From assembly GCF_020329435.1 (NCBI RefSeq), contig NZ_JAGKJK010000029.1, positions 1-44,494 of the forward strand: a stretch of DNA of 44,494 nt, in the 5' to 3' direction. Within the stretch, counting starts at the first letter, position 1. Every line of letters starts with the position of its first letter. Positions 19,030 through 28,219 of this stretch are shown in pieces. This DNA comes from Bradyrhizobium hereditatis. Its GTDB lineage: Bacteria > Pseudomonadota > Alphaproteobacteria > Rhizobiales > Xanthobacteraceae. The translations under genes were made by a program, and so were the position numbers. Below the pieces are notes generated by a model. It was not told the DNA's origin. It ran no database searches and saw only the letters and a program-made list of their open reading frames with translations.

Positions 19030-20599
19030 CTTTCAATTACCCACAAATTCTACTCCGACCGTGGCGCCCAGCGCGATGTCAGTGAGGCGTGACAGCCCGC
19101 GCCACATGACGGTATTGCCAGGCGGCGGATCGCTGGCGCGGGCGAGATAACCGCCGAGCCGGGCGATCTTGATCAGATAGTGCGAGAGCGTTTTCTGTCT
19201 TGCTTTTGGTTTGTCGTTGACGAGGCGATCAAGCACGCCGATTTCAGTCGCAGTCAACGCGAGGGTTGGCGGCGCGTCTGGGGCGGAACGGTTGAGCATC
19301 GTCATCCAGAAGACCCGCCAGCTCAGGATGCAAAAGAGCGAGATCAGATTGGTCAGACGCTGGGCGGTCCTGAGCTTCGACTCCTCAGCTTTGCAGCCCG
19401 ATTTGAGGATCTTGTGGAACACCTCGATCTTCCATCTCAAACCATACCATTCGAGCTTCTCAATGGCGTCGGTGCGGGAACCAACAGGCAGGTCGGTGAT
19501 CAGCTTCCAATCGATCTTCTTTCTGTTTTTCGGCGTCCCGCGCTCTTCGGCATGGATCACCGTCAGGGTCAGAGCGGGATAGCGCTTCTGCTTTCCGATC
19601 GGCGGCAGGACGCGAATCTTGCGATACCTGATCTCAAGAACGGCCTGGTCGGGATCGCCGTTGCTATCTCTGACTTCGATGCGATGGAGCCCTTCGACCT
19701 CGTCCATTTCGTCGGCGATCGTGTGATCCCCGTCTCCAGCCAAGCGGTCGACGCAGGTCCTGATCAGGAAATGAGTTCCGATCTCCTGTGCTGCGCAGAA
19801 GAGCTCGTAGATGTCACTCTCGCGATCACCGATATGGATGCATCGTCCCGGATGATCCAAGAGTTGCGTAGACTGCTTGAGATTTTCCAACCACCGGACG
19901 CTTTCCTTTTTCTCGATGGGAATCCGGGTCGGATTGATCTTCTTTTTAAGCGCTGCCGTCCCCTTGAATTTCTTCCGGGTCCAGAACTTAACGACCGCCA
20001 ACCCCAGCGGCACCCCCTCGATTGTAACCGCGAGGCTCGAATGCATCAGGATGCCGCAAACCGTGTGCGATCTGAGGCGGCCCGCCTTATCCCGTCCACT
20101 GTTTATGCTCTTGGTGATGCCGATCGCTTCTGACTTCTTGCGTTGATAGCTGAACTCGGTTGTGTCGTGCAGCACAAGAACGAGACCTTCAGCGGCGGCG
20201 GCACGATCACGTGTCGATTGGAAGTGGCCGGCCAGAATGTCCGCTTCGCTGACCCGCTCATTAGAGAAGAAGCGATAGGCTGCCTTGGTATTCGCCCAAT
20301 CCTGGCAGACGAGCGGAATGCTTTGTCCCATGGCGCTTCCAATCTGCGTGAGCAGTTTGCGGAATCTGCCGCCGAGCCGCGCGTCCCTAAACTCGCATCC
20401 ACTACTCTCTCGATCAATCCAACATTCACCTTCCAAGGATCGCAAACAGCCTTTTGCCGATCGATCCCTTAATCTCAGCCCCATAGAGCACCCCTCGCGA
20501 ATCAGGTGCTCAGCAAGGAATCACAAGTGATTCTTTCGACTCAAGATTTCGCCGATCAGCGGATCCGTCCGAGTGGTCAAAGTTATGGGTAATTGAAAG
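19030..20599 (-). mobile_element. IS4-family element inserted in the left end of IS66
   Basis: The ends are perfect 14-bp inverted repeats (CTTTCAATTACCCA at 19030 and its complement ending at 20599). A 9-bp target duplication CCGTTGAGG flanks them (19021-19029 and 20600-20608). Total length is 1570 bases with one minus-strand transposase whose stop codon lies inside the terminal repeat. It sits 17 bases inside the IS66 left end, so it arrived after IS66. Its gene is fully open, suggesting it is young. Confidence 0.92.
19033..20484 (-). CDS. IS4-family transposase
   Basis: This intact DDE transposase is up to 483 residues long on the minus strand. The Y-R-E-K signature of the IS4 family is seen as YGLRWKIEVFHKILKSG near residue 365 (Y-x2-R-x3-E-x6-K), where Glu is the third catalytic acid. 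The second acid lies in CIHIGDRESDIYELF near 220, and the N-terminal region contains DARLGGRF and QDWANTKAAYRFF, conserved in this subgroup. The exact start is uncertain because the first 30 residues precede the conserved part. This is the only complete transposase of a full element in the window, so it may still be able to move. Confidence 0.92.
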   Translation of the reverse strand: MGLRLRDRSAKGCLRSLEGECWIDRESSGCEFRDARLGGRFRKLLTQIGSAMGQSIPLVCQDWANTKAAYRFFSNERVSEADILAGHFQSTRDRAAAAEGLVLVLHDTTEFSYQRKKSEAIGITKSINSGRDKAGRLRSHTVCGILMHSSLAVTIEGVPLGLAVVKFWTRKKFKGTAALKKKINPTRIPIEKKESVRWLENLKQSTQLLDHPGRCIHIGDRESDIYELFCAAQEIGTHFLIRTCVDRLAGDGDHTIADEMDEVEGLHRIEVRDSNGDPDQAVLEIRYRKIRVLPPIGKQKRYPALTLTVIHAEERGTPKNRKKIDWKLITDLPVGSRTDAIEKLEWYGLRWKIEVFHKILKSGCKAEESKLRTAQRLTNLISLFCILSWRVFWMTMLNRSAPDAPPTLALTATEIGVLDRLVNDKPKARQKTLSHYLIKIARLGGYLARASDPPPGNTVMWRGLSRLTDIALGATVGVEFVGN

Positions 20600-20671
20600 C
20601 CGTTGAGGGCCGCCTTGTTTGACGGACGCGCGCGCTGCAGGTCCTAGGGGGTAATCCTAGGAAGAAGCGCT

Positions 20672-21073
20672 ATGACGATTTCGCGGGCAGAGGTGATCAC
20701 ATCGGTCGAGCGGCGGCGTCGCTGGTCGCAGGATGAAAAGGAACGGCTAGTTGCAGCAACGCTCGAGCCCGGAGCCACTGTTTCCGAGGTGGCTCGCATG
20801 GCCGGCCTTCATGTGAGCCAGCTGTTCAGGTGGCGCAAAGAGCTTTGCAAGCACAGTGAGACGAGTATAGCGCCGTTAGTGCCGGTCAAGATTGGGCCGT
20901 CTGTGCCGCCGCGGGATGTGGCCGAAGCGCCATTGACGACGGCGCCGGCGCGTCGACGGAGGAGTCAGGGCATCATCGAGATCGATCTTGGTAGCGGACA
21001 CCGAATCCGGGTCGATGGCGACGTTGATGGAGACGCGCTGCGTCGAGTTCTCGATGCCCTGGTGCGCCGATGA
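20672..21073 (+). CDS. tnpA: IS66 TnpA (helix-turn-helix accessory protein)
   Basis: This intact 133-residue protein is the first of the three IS66 genes. An N-terminal HTH_Tnp region is visible (RRRRWSQDEKERLVAATL, TVSEVARMAGLHVSQLFRW), followed by a basic linker and the C-terminal motif GIIEIDLGSGHRIRVDGDVD. TnpA is required for IS66 transposition, presumably by binding DNA. Its TGA overlaps the tnpB ATG at 21070 (ATGA), the usual IS66 coupling. It remains open although tnpB and tnpC downstream are broken. Confidence 0.9.
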   Translation: MTISRAEVITSVERRRRWSQDEKERLVAATLEPGATVSEVARMAGLHVSQLFRWRKELCKHSETSIAPLVPVKIGPSVPPRDVAEAPLTTAPARRRRSQGIIEIDLGSGHRIRVDGDVDGDALRRVLDALVRR

Positions 21074-21416
21074 TCCCGGTTCCGACCGGCGTACGAGTGT
21101 GGCTCGCGACAGGCTACACGGATATGCGCAGAGGCTTTCCGTCGTTGGCACTTCAAGTGCAGGAGGTGCTGCGCAAAGACCCGCTTGGCGGTCATCTGTT
21201 CGTCTTCGCGGTTGCCGCAGCGATCTTGTGAAAGTGATCTGGCACGATGGCCAGGGAGCATGCCTGTTTACCAAAAGACTCGAGAGAGGAAGGTTCATCT
21301 GGCCATCGGTTGCCGGTGAATCGGTAACGATCTCACCGGCGCAGTTGAGCTATCTGTTGTCCGGGATCGATTGGCGCAACCCTCAAGAAACCCAGCGTCC
21401 GACGCGGGTCGGATAG
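21070..21416 (+). pseudogene. tnpB: IS66 TnpB, one-base deletion
   Basis: The protein starts at ATG 21070 (IPVPTGVRVWLATGYTDMRR, then LQVQEVLRKDPLGGHLFVF). The frame is lost near 21199, where FRGCR would be expected but one base is missing. The correct continuation, LVKVIWHDGQGACLFTKRLE and ISPAQLSYLLSGIDW, runs to 21416 in another frame. TnpB (IS66 Orf2 family) is normally about 115 residues, which matches the repaired length. The break makes this copy non-autonomous. Confidence 0.88.
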
Positions 21417-22775
21417 CCGCTTTTACGGTTTGCATCTGCTGCTTGATCTGATTCAATGGCTTCATGATATCGAAGCCGGACGATCTTCCATCGGACCTTG
21501 TGAGTGCCCTGGCGGCGCTGCAGGCCGAGCGTGAGGCGCGGCTGCAAGCCGAGGCGGTGGCTGCCAGTGCGCGGGCGGAGCTGTCGGACAACGAGGCGCT
21601 GATCGCGCATCTCGAGCTGCGGATCGAGAAGCTCAAGCGCGAACTGCACGGGCAGCGCTCCGAGCGCACGGCGCGGCTGCTCGAGTAGTTGGAGTTGGAG
21701 TTGGAAGAACTCGTCACCACGGCGAGCGAGGATGAGCTTGCCGCGCTGGCCGCAGCGGCGAAGACGCAGAACGTCCGCCCCTTTATGCGCAAACGGCCGG
21801 TGCGCAAGCCATGGCCGGATGACATCGAACACGAGCGCGTCGTCATCGAGGCTCCGACGAGCTGCGCCTGCTGCGGCGGATCGCGGCTGGCGAAGATCGG
21901 CGAGGATGTGACCAAGACGTTGGAGGAGATCCCGCGTCGCTTCAAGGTCATCGAGACGCTGCGCGAGAAGTTCACCTGCCGCGATTGCGAGAGATCAGCC
22001 AGCCGCCGGCGCCGTTCCATGCCACGCCGCGCGGCTTCATCGGCCCACAATTGCTGGCGACGATCCTGTTCGACAAGTTCGGCATGCATATCCCGCTCAA
22101 CCGCCAGAGTGCGCGCTTTAAGGCCGAGGGGATCGACCTGCCGTTGTCGACGCTGGCCGACCAGGTCGGCCACGGGACCTTCGCCGTCATGCCGCTCTTC
22201 CACTTGATCGAACGCCATGTACTCGCGGCCGAGCGCCTTCATGGCGACGACAGTGTGCTGCAGAAGCACACAGAAAGGATGATCGAGATGATCTGAAAAT
22301 CTGTGGGCACAAGCTGTGGCAGCGATGAGGGTAGGCCCCTCGGGATCGACTTTCAGGAGTAGGTCTCAAATCACTTCAAGCGCCTTCGCTTAAGAGGCGC
22401 GGTCGTGAGCGTTGAAGCTAACGGTCGAGAATACCCGAACGGATAGGCGTCCGAGAGACGAATGAAAATGAACCCGCCGATGAACCGTCGTAACGTGGAA
22501 ATCGTCGTCAAAACCAGAGGTGTGTCGTCCCTCTGGGATGAGCCCGCCGGAAGCCTGGTGACCGGGCGGGTGGCGATCGGCGTTGAGGGGGCGTGAATCG
22601 GATGCAGGCGCTGCCGCGGAACTGCAGGAACCAGTCGCTCAGAGGCGAGATTACCGAAGCGGAGCACTGGGACGGACCGATCTGTGTTGGCGACGAAGGC
22701 TCGTAATGGGGCCGGAGCGAAGGGATCGGATCAGGTGGGCTGGACATCGTCGCAACTGACAACAGGAGGACGACG

Positions 22776-24019
22776 GTGAACCAGCCGAGCAAACCGTTCA
22801 ACATCGACAAGAGAGAGGTGTACGAAGCATATCTGCAGGTGCGATCCAATGGTGGCGCAGCCGGTGTCGACGGAGTGACGATTGAGCAGTTCGAGTCCGA
22901 CTTGAAGAGCAATCTCTACAAGATTTGGAATCGAATGAGCTCAGGCTCTTACTTCCCGCCACCTGTTCGCGCCGTCTCCATTCCAAAGAAGAGTGGGGGC
23001 CAAAGGATCCTCGGGGTGCCCACTGTGGCAGACCGCGTGGCACAAGCGGTTGTCAAACAACTGATTGAGCCGGCTCTCGACGCAATCTTTCTGGCGGATT
23101 CTTACGGCTACAGACCCGGTAAATCGGTTCTCGATGCCGTAGGCGTGACGCGCCAGCGGTGCTGGAAGTACGATTGGGTTCTGGAGTTCGACATCAAGGG
23201 ACTGTTCGACAATATCGACCACGAGCTTCTGCTGCGGGCCGTCCGGAAACATGTGACGTGCGCATGGGCGCTGCTCTACATCGAACGATGGCTGACAGCG
23301 CCGATGGTGCAAGAGGATGGAACAGTGATCGAGCGAAGCCGCGGGACCCGCAATAGGGCGTGGTGAGCCCGATTCTCGCCAACCTCTTCATGCACTACGC
23401 ATTTGACCTCTGGATGGCGCGGACGTTCCACGCTCTGAGGTGGTGTCGGTATACGGATGACGGGTTGGTACATTGTCGGAATGAGATGGAGGCGCAAAGC
23501 GTTCGCGAAGCGCTCCAGGCTCGGCTGGCGGAGTGCCGCCTGGAACTGCATCCTACGAAGACGAGGATCGTCTACTGCAAGGATGATCGACGCCGAGGTA
23601 AGAGCGAGATGGTCATGTTTGACTTTCTCGGCTACTGCTTCCGGCCACGATCGGTTCTGGGGCCGCATTCGCAGAAGATGTTCTGTGGGTTCACCCCAGC
23701 GGTCAGTAAATCAGCGCTGCGGGCGACGGTCCGAGGCTTGAAACTTCGCAGGCGAACCGAGGTGACGCTGGACGATATTGCTCGCGAGCTAAACCCGATG
23801 GTTAGGGGGTGGATCGCTTATTATGGGCAATACACCCGCTCAGCGCTCTATCCGCTGGCACGCTACATCAACCAAACGTTGGCTATTTGGCTGAAGCGAA
23901 AGTACAAGCGCTTCCATCACCGTTTAGGACGCGCGCGTCTCTTCCTGGAGAAGATCGCGCGTGAGAACCGCAGGCTCTTTGTGCATTGGCGACTCGGCGA
24001 TGGCGGCAAGCTTGCCTGA
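22776..24019 (+). pseudogene. Group II intron reverse transcriptase/maturase, frameshifted, no endonuclease domain
   Basis: This starts at GTG/ATG-like 22776 (MNQPSKPFNIDKREVYEAYL) and reads GGAAGVDGVTIEQFESDL, then IPKKSGGQRILGVPTVADRV (RT2) and SYGYRPGKSVLDAVG. FDIKGLFDNIDHELLLRAV is RT3. Where GTPQGGVVSPILANL should be, a lost base near 23355 gives RGTRNRAW and a stop at 23366. The next frame continues with VVSPILANLFMHYAFDLWM. The catalytic box is YTDDGLVHC instead of the usual YADD. The X/maturase domain (LNPMVRGWIAYYGQYTRSAL) is present, and the protein ends HWRLGDGGKLA with no HNH endonuclease, as in RmInt1-like introns. It is about 413 residues when repaired. Confidence 0.88.
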
Positions 24020-24022
24020 TGG

Positions 24023-24095
24023 GGGCCGGGTGAGGCGAGAGTCTCACGCCCGGTTCTGCGAGAGGCTGGAGGTGAAATCCCTCCGGCCTACTCAC
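24023..24095 (+). ncRNA. Group II intron domains V and VI
   Basis: Domain V is a hairpin in about 24023-24057: GGGCCGGGTGAGG on the left arm, a GAGA-type tetraloop, and TCTCACGCCCGGTTCT on the right arm. The following hairpin (about 24061-24090), with GGCTGGAGG and CCTCCGGCC arms, is domain VI, which holds the branch-point adenosine near CCTACTCAC. Both directly precede the 3' splice site. The catalytic core appears structurally intact even though the protein gene is broken. Confidence 0.7.
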
Positions 24096-25187
24096 CCCAC
24101 CATCCGTATCCTGGCGAAGGGCAAGTGCACGACCGGGCGGATCTGGACTTATGTGCGGGATGATCGGCCCTTCGCCGGGCCTGCGCCGCGGGCGGCGGTC
24201 TATTACGCCTCGAGCGACCGACGAGGTGAGCATCCCCAGAAGCATCTGGCCGCCTTCGCCGGTATCCTGCAAGCCGATTGTTACAACGGCTTCGAGCCGC
24301 TGTTCGACCCGCAGAAGAAGGTGCTGCCGATTACGCCGGCGTTTTGCTTCGCCCCAATGCGCGGCTGGGCTTCTTCGAGCTGGCTGACATCGAGAAAAAT
24401 GCTCGGGAAGGTAAGAAGGGCAAACCGGTCTCTCCGATCGCGCTGGAGGCGGTCAGATGCCTCGATGCGTTGTTCGAGATCGAGCGCGCTATCAACGGTC
24501 GCGGCGCGGACGAGCGGCGCGCCGTGCGCCAGGAAAAGAGCAAGCCGCTTCTCGAGGACATGCACGCCTGGTTGCTGCGTGAGCGCGAAACCCTCTCGCG
24601 CTCCTCCGAGGTCCTGAAGCCTATGAATTACATGCTCAGGTGCTGGGACGACTTCGCCCGCTTCCTCGACGATGGCAGGATCTGCTTGACCAACAATTGC
24701 GCTGAGCGAGAGGCATCGCCTTGGGAAGGCGCAACTGGACCTTCGCCGGCAGCCAGCGCGGCGCCGACCGTGCCGCCATCATGCTGACGATGATCACGAC
24801 CTGTCGCCTCAACGAGGTCGATCCCAAGGCCTGGCTCGCCGACGTCCTCGCCCGCATCGCCGATCTTCCCGCGTCGCGCCTGCACGAACTGCTGCCCTGG
24901 GAATGGAAGCTCCTGCGCCAAACCGACCAGCCCTCCGATCAGCAAGCTGCCTGACCTTCACGCAACGCCATCTTAGAGCTCGCCGTGCCCGCGCGCATGC
25001 GTCAATCAGGCGGTCTTCGTCGTATGCGTACGGAATGGATCGGCTTTGTGGTGATGAATCATCGTTCGGCCGAGGGTGTATCGCGATCGGCGAATGCTGG
25101 CTGTACGACGAAGTGGGCCCGATCGGTACCTCGACGGTCGCCGCGCTCGCTCACCGCAAGCCCATGCCGATTCCGTCGAGTCGCTAG

Positions 25188-25342
25188 CCACCTGCAACGA
25201 TCCGGGAGCTCGCAAACAAGTATGGATTTTCGAGGCGGCGCGGAATTGCAAATAACTCGCGCTTATCTTATTGCGACGGATCTGAGTAGACCCTTGAGCA
25301 CCAGACTGTAATCTTAGTTTTCGCTTACTAGCAACAGGCTGG
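25188..25342. other. Short gap after the thioesterase end
   Basis: AT-richer sequence follows the thioesterase stop. No gene, hairpin terminator or repeat end was recognised here. Confidence 0.4.
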
Positions 25343-25790
25343 TCAAAGTTTCCACCTGCGTCGGCCCGCCGGTACTTCGCGCGCGATCGGCACAACCCGG
25401 CAAGCGACGGCAACCGCCGCTCCACCCGACGAGGCGCCCAACGAACGCTCAAAATCGAATGGATTCCGCGTCGGCCCGCCATTTCGGCGTGCTTCGGTCG
25501 TCGGCGCCATGCACATTTCAGGCACCGTCGAACGTGCGAAGGATATAAAGCCGGCCTGACGGAAGCGTGCGGCGAGCGTCGAATCGTTTTGAGCCCGGGT
25601 TCCATCGAGAAACGAGGAACCCATGCTGCGTGGGCATCCACTGATGCAAGCGCGGAGTTCTTCAAAAGAAATGGGAGGCCGCTGAACTTGCTGGCGACAA
25701 CCTTGTGCCGGGAAGCCTTGTCCAAGGCTCCTTTGACGTCCCAATAGGATATCCATGTTGGTCTTTTTGTTGAAACGTTCCGCCGCAGGC
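25343..25790 (-). pseudogene. Amidase-family relic (N-terminal part)
   Basis: On the minus strand the piece FSGLPFLLKNSALASVDAHA matches the amidase start (GVPFLLKD-type). After a shift near 25640 come GSSFLDGTRAQNDSTLAARF, AGFISFARSTVPEMCMAPTT and NPFDFERSLGASSGGAAVAV. The last is the amidase signature GGSSGGSAAAVA, carrying the catalytic Ser region, here with GASSGG. Similarity stops at VVPIARE, so the C-terminal two thirds is absent. Such enzymes hydrolyse amides or carbamates. A C-terminal amidase-like scrap lies at 27681-27805 on the other strand, but it cannot simply be the missing half. Confidence 0.7.
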
Positions 25791-26619
25791 TCCCCACTAT
25801 CCGGCATGGCAGGAGAGACGCCCCGTTTGACGCATAGTGCCGCTGAAATCCTGGCGCCGATCGGGAGAGCACGCAGCCTTTGTACGCGACGACACCGGCG
25901 TTCTGCTGCACACCTCATTCGGACTTGACAGCGAGACCACATCTACAAGGCGGCAGGGTCGCAGCTGCGAGAGAATCCTCTTCAGTTATCTCGTGCGTGG
26001 CTTCAAACGAAGGCTAGCTCAGAGTGCGTTTGAACCCCCAGATGCCGTAGCGGCATTCGTCTCAACATGCTGCGCATTCACGGCGATAACGTTGCACGTA
26101 CGTTACTCGCAGAACGGCGTGAGCTTGGCGGTAGCACTTGTTGATGCAACTGCCAATAAGCGACAGTGACGCTATCCGGATGATCGCGAGAGCCGCTTGA
26201 CTCCGGCGATTTCAGCTTCACACCGGACCGACGGCCGCTCTGGCGCGTGCGGTACATTTATGAAGATCGATGAGCGTCGAGGATAGGGAGCCGTCAACGC
26301 TGGACAGGACCTTCGCAAGCACTGAGATTTCGTTCCGGCGATCCCGTATGATGCGAATTCCAAATCCCTCGCCAGTTTCCTTTTAGTCGATTTGCAAAGT
26401 TGGCGTTGGCTTTTGAACGCGGGTCCCCAGCTCAGGAGAGAATATTGCACGCCGAAACAATGGCGCACGCGAGTGGATACCGATGCGTCGCCTAAGAAGC
26501 CTTCGGGCCGCTCGCTCAATCCGGCTCTGAAATGACTTCATGAGAGAACTGCAGTTTTTCTTTGGAGTTTTGTGGTTCACTTAGCTTGTGCGACCGCAGT
26601 TATTTTCATTGAATTGCGC
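25791..26619. other. Unassigned region
   Basis: About 830 bases without a recognised product. The longest frames (25837-26169 plus, 26172-26519 minus) have no family resemblance that I can name. No terminal inverted repeats or direct repeats were noticed. It probably contains decayed coding sequence. Confidence 0.4.
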
Positions 26620-26621
26620 TA

Positions 26622-27355
26622 TTTGTGACCAACCGACTCTCGACCAAACGCAGGCCCTCGGACTTGCCGGCACGCCGGCGGCCTACTGGCAATTGGCCTA
26701 ACAGGACAATGCGCCGATCTCGGCCGCGACGAATGGATCGGCCTGATGATCGATCGTGAAACCGCCACGCGCGCCGACCGGCGTCTGACCAATCGCCTGG
26801 CCGCAGCAAAGCTACGCTTCATCGTTGCCTGTATTGAAGACATCGACTTCGCGGCCCGGCGGGGGATTGACCGGCGCAACACTCTGCAGCTGGCACAAGG
26901 CCCTGGCTGAAAGCCCAGGAGGACCTCATCGTCACCTGCTTGACCGTGGCCGAAAAAAACTGGCCGGTGTGCGCCTTTGGACGCCAGGCCGCCAGGCTCG
27001 ATCATTCCGTCTTTTATTTGCGGATGCCGCGCCTGTTCGAAGACCTCGCCATACCTCCACGGCCGCTTCCCTCGCCTCATCGATAAGCTTGCACGTGTCC
27101 AGTTGCCATCCCGACGACTGGGGCACCCACACCCTCAACAACCAGCAGCGCCTCGATCTCCTCGAAGCCTTCGAAGAACGCTGCAGGCGCAAATCCACCC
27201 TGATAACCGCCCAGCTGCTCATTACCCGATGGATGATATGATCGAAGAACCCACCATCGCCGACGCCATCCCCAACCGAATCATCCACAACGCCTATCGT
27301 GTCATCCTTGAAGCGCACAGCATGCGAAGGAAAAAGCCTCGCGCCCCTTCACCGA
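26622..27355 (+). pseudogene. istB: IS21-family IstB helper ATPase, degenerate
   Basis: The start QPTLDQTQALGLAGTPAAYW is IstB-like. A TAA at about 26698 and a shift follow before EWIGLMIDRETATRADRRLT and KLRFIVACIEDIDFAARRGI. The Walker A box, normally GPTGVGKTW, is unreadable: the sequence gives VTCLTVAEKNW. Further shifted pieces read CAFGRQAARLDHSVFYLRMP, DDWGTHTLNNQQRLDLLEAF and PTIADAIPNRIIHNAYRVIL. About 245 codons are covered, the normal IstB length. No istA is seen upstream, so only part of the IS21 element is left. The P-loop loss alone would abolish function. Confidence 0.85.
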
Positions 27356-27496
27356 CGGCCAAAACAGCAAAACCAATACCTATCGACTTCAACAACAAGG
27401 CAACCAAAACCCAGCGCCACCACGCCGTCCGCGAATTAGTGAAACTGCTGTGCCTCAGTGAGCGAAACCGCGGTCCCGTTCTTGCGAAATACGCAG

Positions 27497-27678
27497 TTCA
27501 GGACATTGGGCGGAATCAGATGCAGCCCACCCGCGCAAAGGCAAGGAGTTGGCGCTGATTACTCCGGACGAGTGCTGACAGCCCTGGTTAGCCGGAATTG
27601 GTCGAAAGGCCTTCGAACGCAGAACCCAATTGACGACACGGCTCATTTTGCATGAATTAGGGGTCGAGATTCACGATC
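27497..27678 (+). repeat. Dispersed repeat, copy 2
   Basis: Second copy of the repeat at 4437-4624, same orientation, beginning TTCAGGACA and ending GAGATTCACGATC. The core starts at 27531 with CCGCGCAAAGGCAAG. It follows the istB relic by about 140 bases and directly precedes an amidase-like scrap. The position after istB raises the possibility that the repeat derives from an IS21-type right end, but copy 1 has no istB beside it. Confidence 0.75.
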
Positions 27679-27680
27679 GA

Positions 27681-27805
27681 TGTCCGGAACTACAATGCTG
27701 TCATATCGCTGCTTCTGCCCGACGATCACAATGGCACCCCTCGGTGTGAGAGGGCTACCCGTCGGAATTCAGATGTTGGACGAAAGCATACAGTCGACGG
27801 TCTAG
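27681..27805 (+). pseudogene. Amidase C-terminal-like scrap
   Basis: The reading YNAVISLLLP followed, after one shift, by ITMAPLGVRGLPVGIQML resembles the conserved amidase ending (P-LG-x-x-GLPVGIQ). Only about 35 residues are recognisable. It lies on the plus strand, opposite in direction to the amidase relic at 25343-25790. It could come from another amidase gene or from an inversion. Evidence is thin. Confidence 0.4.
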
Positions 27806-28219
27806 CGGGAATCCGCTCGATGATCAACGAAGACATTCAGCGCGGTCCGTCTGAGGTTCAAGGCCGCTTTTCTTGGTGAGCTCCGCAAGAGGAGTCACAA
27901 CTCACAAGCCAAGAACGCGCTAACAGCTCGGTTGCCGCCGGTTCGATCTCTCACAAGGGCGCTGCCCATGAATTCGACCTGTTTGGTGCTCTCTACGGCG
28001 AAATCTCTCGCAAATGGCGCTCTCGTGCCGAATTCACGCGTCGATGCGTATCTCGTTGCATCAAATCGATGTCGATAGACCGTTGCTATGTAGAATTAAA
28101 TGGGAGGGAGGAGCAAATAGTCCGGCATCGGTCTGGGGTGATCAAAGTTCGGCATCGAGGAATAGCAGGTAAGATTTTTTCACAGATTGGCGGCCTCGAC
28201 AACTTTTGAAAGGATGCGA
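27806..28219. other. Intergenic region before the DapA-like gene
   Basis: No gene was recognised. Just before 28220 the sequence GAAAGGATGCG supplies AGG as a ribosome-binding site. The purine run GGGAGGGAGGAG near 28102-28115 is not followed by a coding frame that I can support. Confidence 0.4.

Larger units (their letters stand above)
22253..24096 (+). mobile_element. Group II intron inside tnpC
   Basis: The 5' end reads GTGTGCTGCAG right after the tnpC codons for HGDD; GUGYG is the group II consensus. The 3' end is a domain V/VI hairpin pair ending CTACTCAC near 24095, after which tnpC resumes in frame if the junction is at 24096/24097 (uncertain by one or two bases). The total of about 1.84 kb includes a reverse transcriptase gene in domain IV. 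The maturase is frameshifted, so splicing would need help in trans. It is inserted in the sense orientation, as expected for an intron that must splice from host mRNA. Confidence 0.87.
21464..24954 (+). pseudogene. tnpC: IS66 TnpC transposase, interrupted by a group II intron and further broken
   Basis: The DDE transposase begins at ATG 21464 with a coiled-coil-like region (ALQAEREARLQAEAVAASAR). A TAG at 21686-21688 replaces Gln in LLEQLELEL. The zinc-finger part CACCGGSRLAKIGEDV follows, then a shift near 22000. The text HLIERHVLAAERLHGDD stops at the intron (22253) and resumes after it as TIRILAKGKCTTGRIWTYV. More shifts occur near 24350 and 24710. The conserved end includes LTNNCAE, RRNWTFAGSQRGADRAAIML and a C-terminal PWEWKLLRQ ending at 24954. 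Intron insertion in the conserved HGDDT site of a transposase gene is a recurring habit of these introns. Confidence 0.9.
19013..25031 (+). mobile_element. IS66-family insertion sequence carrying two nested insertions
   Basis: The element is flanked by the perfect 8-bp duplication GGAATGGA (19005-19012 and 25032-25039), the target length typical of IS66. Its ends are imperfect inverted repeats starting GTA; both contain CCGCC followed by a TTGACG-like stretch about 20-30 bases in. Genes tnpA, tnpB and tnpC are in normal order. Removing the internal IS4 element with its 9-bp duplication (1579 bases) and the group II intron (about 1844) leaves about 2.6 kb, normal for IS66. It interrupts a thioesterase gene, which reads across the junction after the element is removed. 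Confidence 0.88.
18367..25187 (+). pseudogene. TesB-like acyl-CoA thioesterase gene split by nested mobile elements
   Basis: The gene begins at ATG 18367 (MENTPFLTRD, then WDPKSLHGPVVIGLL). A TAG at 18496-18498 replaces the expected Gln codon, and the same frame continues HLEPEFVPVRLTVDMFRLP. A shift near 18595 leads to RIRVVEAEFFSDGVSMARAS. Further breaks follow before VYLHRLPVTEW, where an IS66 element enters at 19013. The gene resumes after the 8-bp duplication at 25040 with WIGFVVMNHRSAEG and, after one more shift, IGECWLYDEVGPIGTSTVAA, ending at TAG 25185-25187. The double hot-dog thioesterase family fits the wording. It is dead several times over. A short second relic of its start lies at 34598-34735. 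Confidence 0.75.

Noticed and set aside
19180..20133. Long plus-strand frame of 317 codons
   Set aside because: It is the antisense shadow of the IS4 transposase, which has the full family signature on the minus strand.
20640..20671. AATCCTAGGAAGAAGCGC before tnpA, first read as the thioesterase C-terminus
   Set aside because: The true thioesterase end (IGECWLYDE...) lies beyond IS66 at 25040-25187, and this segment is the IS66 leader with the tnpA ribosome-binding site.
25837..26169. Open frame of 110 codons as a possible novel gene
   Set aside because: No clear ribosome-binding site, no family resemblance, and it overlaps the antisense side of the amidase relic's upstream region.
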